DNA from: Aristolochia californica
Taxonomy: Eukaryota; Streptophyta; Magnoliopsida; Piperales; Aristolochiaceae
Direction: 5' to 3'
Assembly (NCBI GenBank): GCA_029961685.1
Contig: JARWKL010000010.1
Location: 6,435,769 to 6,499,768, forward strand
Length of the DNA: 64,000 nucleotides
Shown: positions 9,430-20,372 of the stretch, piece after piece
Position numbering within the stretch: position 1 is the first letter of the stretch
Layout: every line of letters starts with the position of its first letter
Program-made: the position numbers and the translations under genes
The notes under the pieces: model-generated
The model's database searches: none
Seen by the model: the letters and a program-made list of their open reading frames with translations, nothing else
What the model was told of the DNA's origin: nothing

Positions 9430-10522
9430 TCGTCCTATTGAGGAGGACCCACCAGAAATCTCTCTGAATGCCATTACTGGGCAGAAATCTGCCAAAACTA
9501 TGCAAGTCAGAGCTCGAGTCATGGATCAGGAACTTGTGGGACTCGTGGATTCGGGAAGCACCCACAATTTTCTCAGCCTAACAGCTTCTCAACATCTTCG
9601 GCTGCAGATCCATCCACACCCAACAACCACGGTTTCAGTGGCCAATGGGGAGAAAGTCCCTAGCTATGGGATCAACAAAGCGGTAAAATTTTCAATTGGT
9701 ACGACTTTATTTCATTCAGAAATTTTTGTCATACCTATGGCAGGATTTGATATGGTTTTGGGCATCAAATGGTTACAAACATTGGGACCCATCTTGTGGG
9801 ACTTCTCTGCTTTAACTATGAGCTTTGCAATGGGCGGATGCCAAGTGCTATTACAAGGCAGTCAAGTGAACAAGCTCCATCACCTTCACACCATCCACAC
9901 ACAGGACCAACCAGAAAACACTATGGAAAAACTCCTTGACGAGTTCTCGGACCTTTTCCACGAGCCTTCCGGATTGCCTCCCTTGAGGCATCGTGACCAT
10001 AGGATCTGTTTAAAACCAGGTTCAGATGTGGTGGTGGTTAGGCCGTACCGGTATCCACACCTCCAGAAGGATGAAATCGAATGGCAGTGCCAGGCCATGC
10101 TGCAACAGAGCCTTATTCGCAGCAGCCGCTCCCCCTTCCCTTCACCAATCTTGCTCGTGAAGAAACATGATGGCACATGGAGGTTTTGTATCGATTACAG
10201 GGAATTAAATGTCCAAACTGTGAAGGATAAGTTCCCTATACCTGTAGTGGAGGAGCTTCTGGATGAATTACTTGGTTCATGGTTCTTCACAAATTTGGAC
10301 TTGCGCTCAGGATATCATCAGCTTCGTATGCACTTGTCCGACATCGAGAAGACGGTGCATCACGACCATTTTGAGTTTGTGGTGATGCCATTTGGGTTAT
10401 CAAACGGCCCATCCACTTTTCAGGGGTTGATGAATGAGGTATTCCACAATTATCTCCGAAATTTTTTGCTTGTTTTTTTTATGATATACTCATATACAAC
10501 AAGTCCGGGGCACAATATGTAG
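9430..10522 (+). pseudogene. Gypsy aspartic protease and reverse transcriptase
   Basis: The protease active site is VGLVDSGSTHNFLS (near 9535-9575; DSG for the usual DTG/DSG), followed by DMVLGIKWLQTLGP. RT begins after LRHRDHRICLKPGS with PFPSPILLVKKHDGTWRFCI, DYRELN, then FTNLDLRSGYHQLRM (first catalytic Asp) and MPFGLSNGPSTFQGLMNEVF. The YxDD box is destroyed: the frame shifts in LLVFFMIYS just where it should be, near 10465-10490. Confidence 0.9.
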
Positions 10523-10569
10523 CGGATTTACCGGCAATATTTGAATTATTACGAGCCCACCAGCTCTAT

Positions 10570-11371
10570 TTGAAGAAATCTAAATGCACTTTTGTGAAGT
10601 CACATGTCACCTATCTCGGCCATATTATATCTCATGCAGGGGTCACTATTGATCCCGAGATGATTCAAGCAGTTAAGTATTGGCCACAACCTCAAAATAG
10701 CTCAGCTTTGAGAGGATTTTTGGGCCTAGCCGGATACTACCGCAAATTCATAAAAAATTATGGGCCCTTGGCAGCTCCATTGACCAGTCTCCTCAAGAAA
10801 AATTCCTTTATTTGGAATGATGAAGCCACACAATCCTTCCGGGCTCTAAAACAAGCTCTCGCCTCCACACCCGTACTACAACTTCCCAATTTTGAAGACT
10901 TATTTGTGGTAGAGTGTGACGCATCCGCTGGGGGCATTGGGGCCGTCTTACAGCAACACTCCCACCCCATTGCATATTTCAGCAAGCAGTTGGTAGAATG
11001 GCATCACAAATTGGCCGCGTATGAATGGGAATTAATCGGTTTGGCCAAGGCTGTCTTATACTGGTGACCTTGCTTATGGGGCCGTGCATTTCTCATTTGC
11101 ACTGATCATTACAGTTTTAAATTCTTACTTGAACAATGACTCACTACTTTCTCCACAACAGCACTGGATCAGTATGTTGATGGGATTTGATTTTTCGGTA
11201 GAGTTTCGTTCTGAGAGATTAAACAAGGCAGCGGATGCCTTGTCACGACGTTTGGAGAACCAGCAACTCATCTATGCTATCAGCCAGCCTCGTTTCCTCA
11301 TATTAGACTTGGTTAGGGAGGCACATGCCACTATTCTTGCCCTACAAGAGCTGCACAAAAAAATTACATAA
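10570..11371 (+). pseudogene. Gypsy RT connection and RNase H
   Basis: Continues from RT in a new frame: KKSKCTFVKSHVTYLGHIIS, GFLGLAGYYRKFIKNYGPLA, then FVVECDASAGGIGAVLQQ (the RNase H catalytic Asp region) and YFSKQLVEWHHKLAAYEWEL (with the catalytic Glu). A stop at 11065-11067 (TGA for a Trp-like codon) breaks it. The next frame, from 11084, resumes with FRSERLNKAADALSRR, the RNase H end with its final Asp. Confidence 0.85.
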
Positions 11372-11377
11372 GGGACG

Positions 11378-12118
11378 ATGGATTCTAAGTGGTCCATCCA
11401 GGATTCACTTATTTGCTACAACATGTGGATTTATATACCACACACTTCCGAGTTGGTTGAAGCCATCCTCTTTGCCTACAATGACAGCACACATCAAGGC
11501 ATTCAGAAAACATTGCATCACGTTCGGGCTGATTTCTATTGGCAGGCCATGAAGACCACCATTGCAACATATGTCACAGTCTGCTAGGTATGTCAATGCA
11601 ACAAGGCTGAACACTTAAGTCCAACAGGTCTTCTTCAACCTCTTGCGCTCCCTACACAAGTTTGGGCCGATATTTCTATGGATTTCGTTGATGGCCTTCC
11701 CCAGACAGCCGGCAAATTGGTATTATTTGTGGTCGTCGATAGGTTCTCCAAATATGCACATTTTATTCCTATGGCACGCCCATTTACAACATCCCGACTG
11801 GCACAGACCTTCCTTAAGCATATTGTCCGCTTGCATGGCATTCCAGAATCCATTGTCAGTGATCGGAACGCGGTCTTTACCATCACTTTCTGGTGGGAAC
11901 TTTTTCGTCTGAGCGACACAAAGCTGAAATTTTCATCCTCATATCATCCTCAGACAGATGGCCAAACAGAGGTGGTTAACCGCACTGTAGAGATGTATCT
12001 ACGGTGCCTTGTGGGCGATCGTCCTAAAAACTGGGTTCAGTGGCTTCCGTGGATTAAGTATTGTTACAACACTTCCTTCCATTCCATTCAGGGTTCTATA
12101 TGGCAGAGATCCTCCTAG
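11378..12118 (+). pseudogene. Gypsy integrase core
   Basis: 11378-11587 carries the integrase zinc-binding region (HQGIQKTLHHVRADFYWQAM, then the cysteine pair CxVC... interrupted by TAG at 11585). 11678-12118 carries the catalytic core: SMDFVDGLPQTAGKLVLFVV (first Asp), HGIPESIVSDRNAVF (second Asp) and QTDGQTEVVNRTVEMYL (Glu). It ends by frameshift near 12100. Confidence 0.85.
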
Positions 12119-12693
12119 GCTTCTCTCTTATACTTCAAGTTCCACTTGTGTGGAAGCAATTGATCAGGCCCTCATGGACCATGACCAGGTACTGCAGAAT
12201 ATTACAGATCGCCTCCTGAGAGCACAAAGACTTCTTGTACAAGGTGGGGTAACTACGCTTGGCTACGACTCCAACTGTACAGACAACATTCCATTGCGGA
12301 CCGCCACGCCATAAACTCTCACCAAAGTACTTTGGGCCTTTCCCCATTATTCAGCGCGTGGGACCAGTGGCCTATCAGCTGCAACTTCCAGCCATGACCA
12401 AGCTGCACGATGTGTTTCATGTCTCCCTACTGAAACCCTGTAAAGGTTCACCCACCCCGACCACTCCGTTCCTTCCTCCGGTGGACAACGGACGCATCAT
12501 CCTTACACCAGCCATGGTGTTACGAGCCAGATTGGTTAATGATCAGTGGGAGATTCTTGTCCATTGGACAGCCACCGAACCAGCCGCAGCTACATGGGAA
12601 CAGTTGGACAACTTAAAGCAGGTCTACTCAGCTTACGAGCTTGAGGACAAGCTCTTTCTCCAAGGGGGGGGGGGGGGGGGGGGCAGATGTTGA
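12119..12693 (+). pseudogene. Gypsy integrase C-terminus with chromodomain
   Basis: From 12315 the frame has KLSPKYFGPFPIIQRVGPVA and LHDVFHVSLLKPCKG, the GPY/F module of chromovirus integrases. A chromodomain follows at about 12510-12660, with VNDQWEILVHWTATEPAAAT, WEQL and YELEDK. Such chromodomains read histone marks to direct integration. The open frame then runs through the poly-G tract as a glycine run, an artefact of the expanded tract. Confidence 0.85.
12664..12683 (+). promoter_or_regulatory. Polypurine tract expanded to 20 G
   Basis: Twenty consecutive G lie five bases before the 3' LTR start (TGTTGAAGAC at 12689). The polypurine tract primes plus-strand DNA synthesis and usually mixes A and G; a pure G20 is unusual. 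Confidence 0.75.
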
Positions 12694-13587
12694 AGACTCA
12701 ATAGCTAACCGAGTCATACAAAGGAGGCGCATTGAGTCACTGAGTTAATTGCTTTATTTCCATATTGTTTTAAAAGTCGTTTTTATGCATTATTTAAGTT
12801 AAATTGCCACAAGGGCAGAATTGTAAAATTAAACCCTAAAACTATGTTGTTGTCAAGCCTACTTAGAGGGTAAGGAGAATGAGAAGAAGGCAAGTCTTGA
12901 ATTAGGTTAAACAGGGTTCAAAGTTTTCTTTGACAAGCTCTAGGGTTTGGAGGTCTCCTTGACGAGCTCTAGGTCCAGGTTCCCTCTTGAATCTGAATTT
13001 CTTCCTTCTCTTTTTGATTTTCTGTTTTACAATCTTCACCGAGAACAAGGAAGGATTCTTCCTCTTTTCCGAGTTCAACAAGAGGCCTTTAGCCTCTCAT
13101 CAGGGCACAGCAGCAAGAGTGGAATTTCCTTCTCTTTTCCGAGCAAAGCTAGAGGCTTTCCCAGCCCCTAGACCGAGAGCAGCAAGGCCAGAGGTTCCCC
13201 AGCCTCTAAACCAGAAAGCAGCAAGGTTAGGAACTCCTAACCCCTAATCCGTGGACTGCCCAAGTTAGAGGCTTCTCAGCCCCTAACCCGGATAGCAGCT
13301 GGAAGGGTCCTAACCCCTCTCAGCCGTGAGCAGCAAAGGGCCATCCCCCTCCTTTCCGTGAGCAGCAAGAGGCTTCCCAGCTCTTACTGAGAACAGCAGC
13401 ATAGCTGCTAAAAGGAGAATCTTTTACCTCTAATCCAGCAGCCACAAGGCCTCTCTAAGTCTCTACCGAGAGCAGCAGGAAAAAGGAGGGTCTTTTCCTC
13501 CTAACCGAGAGCAGCAGCTCTCTCTAACAACTCTGGATTCACCAATCCGACGCCGAGTTACTCGATCCATGACAAGGGACCACAACA
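12689..13587 (+). repeat. Gypsy 3' LTR (899 bp)
   Basis: Begins TGTTGAAGAC after the polypurine tract and ends CCACAACA, keeping the TG...CA rule. Its last 241 bases match 8014-8253. The second half (about 13060-13530) is a degenerate tandem array built on AGCAGCAAGAGGC/CCCCTAACC-like units some 45-60 bases long. It supports transcription start and polyadenylation of the element. Confidence 0.9.
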
Positions 13588-14060
13588 ATTGAGCTGTCAT
13601 CTCTTAGGTATTTTAGTCTTGGCTTTAAGATAGATACGCACTGGTTTTGACCAATTTAAGTAATTCTGGCCATTCAGTTTTTTAATAGTAACCACAGTTG
13701 TGTCCTTCCCATCTGAATTTCTTGTCTTTCTGGTTCTTGCAGGCTATGTGCGCCCCGCCTATTAGGAAGATGACATCATCTTCTCATGCCAAGTGTTTGT
13801 GGATTTTTTATGGATTTTGGATCTTATGCTTCTCAAATTGAGTACTTGTTCTTGAGGTGATTGCCCTAATTGATCCATGTAGCTTGCACAATAAGTAGAT
13901 GCAGAATGAACAATTGTGGAGGCATTGATGGGTAGAATCCCCGCAATAGAACCTCTAGGGGCACGAACTTCATAGAACTACTCCATCTAGCAGTAGAAGT
14001 CATCCACCCTAAGATTATGGTAGAAGGAAGAAGAAAAAGTTATAACCTTTAACCTCAATT
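13588..14060 (-). pseudogene. Copia gag fragment on the minus strand
   Basis: The minus strand near 13600-13700 encodes VVTIKKLNGQNYLNWSKPVR followed by IYLKAKTKIP, the N-terminal copia gag signature (L-x-G-x-N-Y-x-x-W). The segment 13800-13990 has further open pieces on the same strand. It is oriented against the RT fragment to its right, so the copia element here has been rearranged, or two fragments lie head to head. A similar gag front occurs on the plus strand near 27735. Confidence 0.65.
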
Positions 14061-14957
14061 GGAAGTGGTAGCTAGGGATTGCTAAAGTGAAAGAGCATCT
14101 TGCCAAACATTTTCAAACAAAAAATTTGGAGTCCCTTAAATTTCTTTTGGGGATTGAGGTTGCTAAACGTAAAGCAGGAATTGTGTTGTCACAATGGAAG
14201 TATGTTACTGATATGCTACAAGAATATGCATTACTTAGTGCAAAACTTATAGAGACCCCTATGGAGTTGACTCATAATCTTCACAAAAATAGTAGTGTTG
14301 AACTCAAAGATAAGACCATGTTGAGAAGGCTGATAGATAAACTCCTTTATGCTACTGTTTCACATCTCGATATATCATTTGCTGTGAGTATGATCAATCA
14401 GTTTATGGAAGGTACATTCAGAGATAGCTCATAGAATATGAAGATATTTAAATGAGGCACCAGGAAAAGGTTAATTATATGAGCCACATGGTCACTTGGA
14501 GATTGAGGCATATTCAGTTGTGTATTATGCGGGATAGAAATTCCACTACCGGGTACCATGAATTTTTTGGTGGAGATTTAATTAGTTGGAGGAGCAAAAA
14601 ACAGAATGTGATGGCTCGTTCTAGAGCAGAAACTGAATACTGAGCTATGACAAATTGGTTTGTAAGGTGATGTGGGTAAGATCTGTGTTACAAGAGTTGA
14701 GTCTTCTGAATAAGGAGGCGATGATTATGCATTGTGTTAATCAGTTTTCCATATTTATTGCTAGCAATGCTGTATTCCATGAACAAACAAAGCATGTAGA
14801 AATTGACTGCCACTTCATTCGTGATGCGGTGATGAGTGGAGAAGTGGTTACCACATTTATTCAATTTGTTGATCTAGTTGGTGATATATTCACCAAATCC
14901 TTGCGCAAGAAAGAATTGGGAATCTTTTCTAACAAGTTGGAGCTTCTTGATATATGA
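14050..14957 (+). pseudogene. Copia RT end and RNase H fragment
   Basis: 14087-14434 carries SLKFLLGIEVAKRKAGIVLS, YVTDMLQEYALL and the GxxETPME-like region of the copia RT end. 14452-14643 carries RNSTTGYHEFFGGDLISWRS, and 14655-14957 carries SNAVFHEQTKHVEIDCHFIR and the DIFTKSL end of copia RNase H. It is interrupted by stops around 14433 and 14641. Polypurine tract and LTR follow. Confidence 0.8.
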
Positions 14958-14976
14958 GTTCCAACTTGAGGTGGAG

Positions 14977-15278
14977 TGTTGAAATTAATGTAAGAGTATT
15001 TTTGTCATTTCACACCCTAGTATTCATCTCTGGAAGCAGCAGTAAGTTAGGAATCATTTTAGAGACATAAGGTTCAATTTTGATAGGATTTTGATTTGTA
15101 TTGAGTGAGTTATGAGGGTTTAAGTTATGAGGAGTATTGATGTAATTGTACACAACAATCACTTAAAGATGTTTAAATAGAAGGGGGATCAAATTTTTGA
15201 CCCTAACGAGAGCTTGACTCAATGCACTCTTCCCTCTTTCTCCTCTCTATTCTCCTTCTCTTTTTCTCCTCAAGTTCA
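14977..15278 (+). repeat. Copia 3' LTR (right border approximate)
   Basis: Follows the polypurine tract CTTGAGGTGGAG (14965-14976) and begins TGTTGAAATTAATG. It contains a TATA-like TTAAATAG and a TC-rich 3' part. The end is uncertain: CA at 15277-15278 is one choice, and LTR-like sequence may run to about 15310. No partner LTR is visible upstream. Confidence 0.6.
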
Positions 15279-15314
15279 TATTTTTACTTTAACCAAATTA
15301 TTCTAATATAAAAA

Positions 15315-15652
15315 CTAGCTAATAGCTATCCTGAGAGTGACATACTACGACCATGGGAAATCACTACAGTACCCTTCTTAGATACATTTCAATATTATAA
15401 AATTATTTGAATTTTTATTTAAATTTTAATTATATTTTCTTTCCTTTTCACCATTTGTCTTTTTTTTTAATTCAATGTATTATTCTAGGGGCTTCTTGCT
15501 CGTACCTACAAGCTGGGAGCAACGGACAGACATAAGGTGAGCACATGGCTTGGCTTTTCTGTGGACAATTCATTGCAACTAGTAGTGGTAGATGCCACAA
15601 TCAATGAAATAGCTCAGTTGCCCAAAGATTTAATAGCTGCTAAACCAACAAA
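15315..15652 (+). other. PPR upstream region with an unexplained open frame
   Basis: AT-rich spacer to about 15480. From about 15491 a stop-free frame of roughly 55 codons encodes a protein-like sequence (STWLGFSVDNSLQLVVVDAT, INEIAQLPKDLIAA). It ends in TAA at about 15680, overlapping the PPR start in another frame. I recognise no family. It could be part of the PPR 5' leader, a relic exon, or chance. Confidence 0.3.
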
Positions 15653-17146
15653 ATGTCCTGCTTTTGGCAAGCTTCGAGTCTAATACCGAAATTAGTGAAA
15701 ATTCCTCCACTTGAAGCCCTCTCACTCTTTACTTCCTCAACGCCCCAAGGCCTCCTAGCTACTCACATGCAAATCCCAATCTTCTGCTTGAATGAAGTGG
15801 TCGAACATGGAGACACTCCAAGTTCCGATTCTTTCAACAATCTTCTCAATTGGCTTGTGAAATTTGGTCTCTTGCAAAACGCACGTGAGTTACTGAACGA
15901 AATGCGTGGGAGAATTGAGTTTGATTCTTACACCTTTGGGATCATGATTCAAGGTTGCTGTGCCGCTGGTGAGTTGGACAAGGCATTTGATTTGTTATCT
16001 GAGTTGAAGGAGATGAAGAATGGTTGCAAACCCAATGTTGTTGTGTACACAACTTTGATCAACGGGTGTTGGCAAAATGGAGATATTGAATCTGCTAAGA
16101 GGTTGTTTCTTCAGATAGAGGAATTGGGTTTAGTTCCTAATGAGTTCACTTACACAGTTATGATTAATGGGTATTTTAAGAAAGGACTGAAGAAGGATGG
16201 ATTTCAGCTCTACGAGGAGATGAAGATTAAAGGGGTTCCTCCAAACATATATGCGTACCATTCAATAATTTCTGAACATTGTAAAGATGGTAATTTATGT
16301 AAGGCGTTTCAAATATTTAATGAGATGAGGGAGAAGGAAGTAGTGTGCAATGTTGTGACATACAATATCTTGATAAATGGATTGTGTCAACAAAGAAAGA
16401 TTGCAGAGGCAAAGAAATTGATGGGTAGGATGAAGGGGTCACAGTTGAATCCAAATTCAGTCACATTCAACACTCTTATGGATGGCTTCTGCAAGATGGG
16501 TAAATTTGAGGAAGCTCTGAAACTTTTGGATCAGATGAGGGCAAGTGGCCACACTCCGTCGCTTATCACTTACAACTCTCTTATCGATGGTTTCACTCGA
16601 GCTGGTCATTTGGCAGAAGCAAGGAATTATTTCAAAGAAATGTTGGAGAGAGGATTATCTCCCAACAGAGTGACATACACAATTCTTATAGGTGCTTTCT
16701 GCCAAGCACAAGATTTGAAGAGAGCATTAGAAATTTTCTCGTTGATGGAGAGGACTGGTTTGTCTGCTGACGTTTACACTTTTGGAGTTCTGATAAATGG
16801 TTTCTGCATGGAAGGCAACACAAAAGATGCGATGAAGTTGTTTAAATCCATGATTGAGAAGGAAGTCAAGCCCAACAACGTGATCTACGACACTATGATC
16901 TATGGGTACTGCAGAGAAGGGAGTACTTACAGAGCATTAAGGTTGATGAAGGAGATGAAGGAGAAGGGAATGGTCCCAAATGTTGCTAGCTTTACCCTAA
17001 CCATTGGAGTTCTTTGCAAAGATGGCAAGTGGCAAGAGGCTGAGGATTTGCTTAATGAGATGATTAAGTTGGGCATGAAGCCTTGTGATTCTATCTATAC
17101 TAGATTATCCAATGCTAAAGTGAAAAATACATCATACTGCACATAA
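15653..17146 (+). CDS. P-class pentatricopeptide repeat protein, At4g11690/ABO8-like
   Basis: Intronless 497-codon gene. About eleven 35-residue PPR motifs run from residue ~60 to ~470, each with the [NVT]xYxxLIxGxCxxGxxxxAxxLxxEM pattern (for example NVVVYTTLINGCWQNGDIES and NVVTYNILINGLCQQRKIAE). Such proteins bind organellar RNA one base per repeat. Repeat order and wording match my recollection of Arabidopsis At4g11690 (ABO8), reported to assist splicing of mitochondrial nad4 intron 3; orthology is inferred. The product is shorter than the ~566 residues I recall for ABO8, and the N-terminus lacks a clear targeting peptide, so upstream coding sequence may have been lost. No E or DYW domain. 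It is one of the few intact genes, flanked by retroelement debris. Confidence 0.85.
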   Translation: MSCFWQASSLIPKLVKIPPLEALSLFTSSTPQGLLATHMQIPIFCLNEVVEHGDTPSSDSFNNLLNWLVKFGLLQNARELLNEMRGRIEFDSYTFGIMIQGCCAAGELDKAFDLLSELKEMKNGCKPNVVVYTTLINGCWQNGDIESAKRLFLQIEELGLVPNEFTYTVMINGYFKKGLKKDGFQLYEEMKIKGVPPNIYAYHSIISEHCKDGNLCKAFQIFNEMREKEVVCNVVTYNILINGLCQQRKIAEAKKLMGRMKGSQLNPNSVTFNTLMDGFCKMGKFEEALKLLDQMRASGHTPSLITYNSLIDGFTRAGHLAEARNYFKEMLERGLSPNRVTYTILIGAFCQAQDLKRALEIFSLMERTGLSADVYTFGVLINGFCMEGNTKDAMKLFKSMIEKEVKPNNVIYDTMIYGYCREGSTYRALRLMKEMKEKGMVPNVASFTLTIGVLCKDGKWQEAEDLLNEMIKLGMKPCDSIYTRLSNAKVKNTSYCT

Positions 17147-18300
17147 AGGTGTTTAAGTTTCATCGATCATCGATCCTTGTTGTCTTTTGTAGCCTTCCAA
17201 GTTTCCCTGTTCAGATACATGGTCATTCACCCAAAGAAAGGATCGGTCTAGTTGAACCCGGTTCAATTCCATTTTTATAAAAAGATTTACTTATATATTT
17301 ATGGAAATGATAGGGCGAATAAGTGAAATAATAAAAGATTGCTTTAAAATTATAGGATATGTACTGGATCATACAACCCGATTTTACTTATTTATTTAAA
17401 GATTAGAAGTAGAATTGGATGGGATTAGGATGATACCCGAATCAGCCTTAAATTATTGTAACATCAGTGGATTGTGCGTGGATCCACTCCACTCAATTTC
17501 TAGTTGTACAATTCCTTGTGACCCATCCAAAACCCGCAACAAATCTAACAACCGATGTGAAAACACCCATGATATGAGGAGAGCTGTTGTCTCTCTACCC
17601 TTCTTTGTATCTTTAAACCCTAAACTCTTAACCCTAAACCCTAAACCTTAAACTATAAATCCTAAGTTCACGTTCAACCAAAGATCACTTTTTCCAATTT
17701 TTAGTAAATGTGATTTATTTTATTTTTTAAATTTGATAAAATTAGTATATTATTTAAATGAGTAAATAAATTTAATTAATTACACTATTATGTAAATATA
17801 ACATAAAATAGAAACTCAATTATTTTAATAATTTATTATCACATATTTATTTTAATTAAATAAATCCATTATTTGAAAATTTTATGAGTATTAACTTTGC
17901 TTAATTGGAAGTAAGTAATTATGAATTCAAAAGTTGTTTTATAAAATTTAATTTAATTTAATGATTACATAAATTATTGCATTTATTTTGAAAGATCAAT
18001 TTTTTATTTTATAAATTTTAACTCAGTTACTTGAAATATTTGTGATTATTTATATTTTTTATTTGATAAAATTAAAATTAATGTAATGTAATCCAAAAAT
18101 TGTATTGTCACTTTAAATTAATTTAAAAATTAATTATATAATATTTCAATTATGTTTATAAAAAATGGAGTATTTTAAGTGTATAAACTATAGCATAATT
18201 TTTAATTGAATTCTCAATTTTCTTTAAGCATCAAATTGAAAAATTATTTTAGAACTTGAGTAGCACTACCAAAAATAGTTATCAAAATCCCCTTTTTCTC
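17147..18300. other. AT-rich intergenic DNA downstream of the PPR gene
   Basis: Contains the PPR 3' flank and then very AT-rich sequence. I see no gene. A short telomere-like stretch lies at 17618-17650. The small open frame at 17415-17651 has no recognisable features. Confidence 0.5.
17618..17650 (-). repeat. Short telomere-like repeat
   Basis: Degenerate CCCTAAA units (complement of the plant telomere TTTAGGG), such as CCCTAAACTCTTAACCCTAA. About four to five units. Confidence 0.7.
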
Positions 18301-18443
18301 TAGTTAGTTTATTGGTGAATTGTTTATACATGGTTTATAAAATTAACATCTTTGTTGTGACACTATACGATTGTTGTTGACTAATAGTTTGGAGAAAATA
18401 TGCAAGTTGTTCTTTCATTGAGATGGTCTTTGTGGGATAAAAA

Positions 18444-18701
18444 TCATTTACTATAAAATATCTCTGCCAATTTATGAAATACAGTTTGACTCATCCTGTA
18501 AACTTTTCGAAATTTAATAGGTGATTTCTCTAATGCCTTTTGCAAATAAATCAGACCACCAATCCCATGTGGACGTGGTGCATGTCTATTCCTATGGCTG
18601 AGATAGTATCTTCCCGTGATGTACAAAATACATGTGAATGCTAACAAACTTACAATTATTTTTTTGTATTTCTTAATATCCATGGAAACTTGCAAATACA
18701 A
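18444..18701 (-). pseudogene. Harbinger nuclease N-terminal fragment
   Basis: The minus-strand frame ends in IKFRKVYRMSQTVFHKLAEI, matching the [FY]RxxFRMSxxxFxxLxxxL entry region of PIF/Harbinger DDE nucleases. The catalytic DDE residues are not present; the frame stops soon afterwards. An N-terminal hydrophobic stretch (IIVSLLAFTCILYITGRYYL) is present, which some plant Harbinger-derived proteins also have. Confidence 0.55.
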
Positions 18702-19192
18702 TCACCACAAGCACAATGACGACTACAAAAATAATTTTTGTTTCTTCCTAAAAGTCATAAACACAAACATACATGTATCATCAATCAACACCTATTTTCA
18801 ATCACACATTTACACAACCATATCCAATCACACATCCACACAATAAGAACCCAACAATCATGAAAACCCAAATCTTAACCATAATGACATTCATAATCTA
18901 TCAATGATAAGTTTTACAATGTCACAATTAAAAAAACATCATTAAAATTCAAAAACACTCGTCCCAAAGTAGATAGTGTACTTAAAACTCATTACTACAT
19001 TTGACTATAACAATGTTTAAGCCACTTGAGCTGCTTTTCCACTATCAGCATTGTAAACATGTCCTTCTTAGTTTTCGTATCCAACCATTGAGGAGCGTGA
19101 AACATCAACTCATCCGACAGGTTCGGGATTTTCGTGAGGGCTTCAAACTAATTATCTCTGACTTTACCATCTTTAGGTTTAATAGCATCACA

Positions 19193-20000
19193 CTATACTG
19201 CGAAAATTTTGTTCATTGTATTAAGGAACATGACAATGTCATCAATGGATATTTCGGGTCTCTTTCTACGACAAGTTGAAGCTGACAGGTTACCACTTTG
19301 AGACTGATTAGGTGTCGACTCATTCATGCTAAAGAACGGTGATGGAGTATCCCTACCTGAATCGACGTCCTCGAGCACGTCCAAAGGTAAATTTTTTTCC
19401 TCCTGCTGGACATCATTACACATGTCTATACTAGTTTGACTTACTGTCCCCATAGTTATTGAATTTCCCACTACCAAAGCCAATTTGTTATAAAGGGGCA
19501 GCCTTGTTGTCTATACTTTTCAGCATTTTTATGCTCTTACAAGAATAAAACATCCTTTAGCGGCTTGGAATAGAGTACTAGTAATGCGAAAAACATAAAA
19601 AAATGTTTTACAGTACATCATAATTTATTGACCTTGATGTAGTCTTGCCATACAGAATAACATGTAGCAACTTGGTGTGTGGTTGCATCCTAGCCGAACC
19701 CACTAGTGTTGAGACAACTCGTTACTGTTTGGTAAGTTTTCTTCCATGATCTTGTTCGATTCTTGAGTTGATCAACAATTTTTTTTATTAATTGTGTGTT
19801 CATTGAACCTATTGACACAATCCATATACACCTCATGCTTCCAAACCCTATTAGGCATCATGTTCCCTATATTGACCTGCTCAACCAAGAGATTGAATAT
19901 TTTGCTATCATCCTCGAAGGTCCAAATGTCATATGATCGAGGAGTTGGTTATCTTCTTCTAGCCATTTATAATCTAAATCTGAGATGGTCCTCATGGAAA
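19193..20000 (-). pseudogene. Harbinger-associated Myb/SANT-like protein (decayed)
   Basis: Minus strand, about 19920-19640: FEDDSKIFNLLVEQVNIGNM, then FNEHT...LKNRTRSWKK and SGFGWDATTHQVATCYSVWQ with DYIKVNK, in shifting frames. This is the Myb_DNA-bind_3 type domain of the Harbinger ORF1 protein, which helps the nuclease bind terminal repeats. 19483-19193 gives a serine-rich C-terminal part containing CRRKRPEISIDD, basic and possibly nuclear-localising. Broken by several stops. Confidence 0.6.
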
Positions 20001-20372
20001 ATATTTTATCAGACAACCTTTACCTGTCATAGAAACTAGGGACACACGGAAAAAAAAAATACCATGTGGTGGATATTTATAACACCCAAATCTCCTCGCT
20101 ACATGGAAAAATCATTTCATAGTACTTAAAAAAAATTCAATAACATTCTAAAACATTTCAAAATTAATCAAACTAATTCCATTGCAAATGCACTAAACAA
20201 TGCAAAAACACACACATCAAGTCCAAATTCATTGAACACCCCTGATAGAGCCCCATATGACTTCGCGATCACTACAAACTATACCTCGTCAGTGATGGGG
20301 GTTGGGTTTCGTTGGCTAATGGACGCCTATGTAGGCGACTTAGTCTTGTTTGAACTGGACTAAACACGTCAA

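Larger units (their letters stand above)
8014..13587 (+). mobile_element. Ty3/gypsy chromovirus, 5' LTR truncated
   Basis: Order on the plus strand: partial 5' LTR, tRNA-Met primer site, gag with zinc knuckle, aspartic protease, RT, RNase H, integrase, chromodomain, poly-G polypurine tract, full 3' LTR. The C-terminal chromodomain after integrase defines a chromovirus; such domains direct insertion to chromatin marks. Premature stops and frameshifts lie in gag, RT, RNase H and integrase, so the element is non-autonomous. Only the last 240 bases of the 5' LTR remain, abutting viral DNA, so no target duplication can be seen. Confidence 0.9.
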
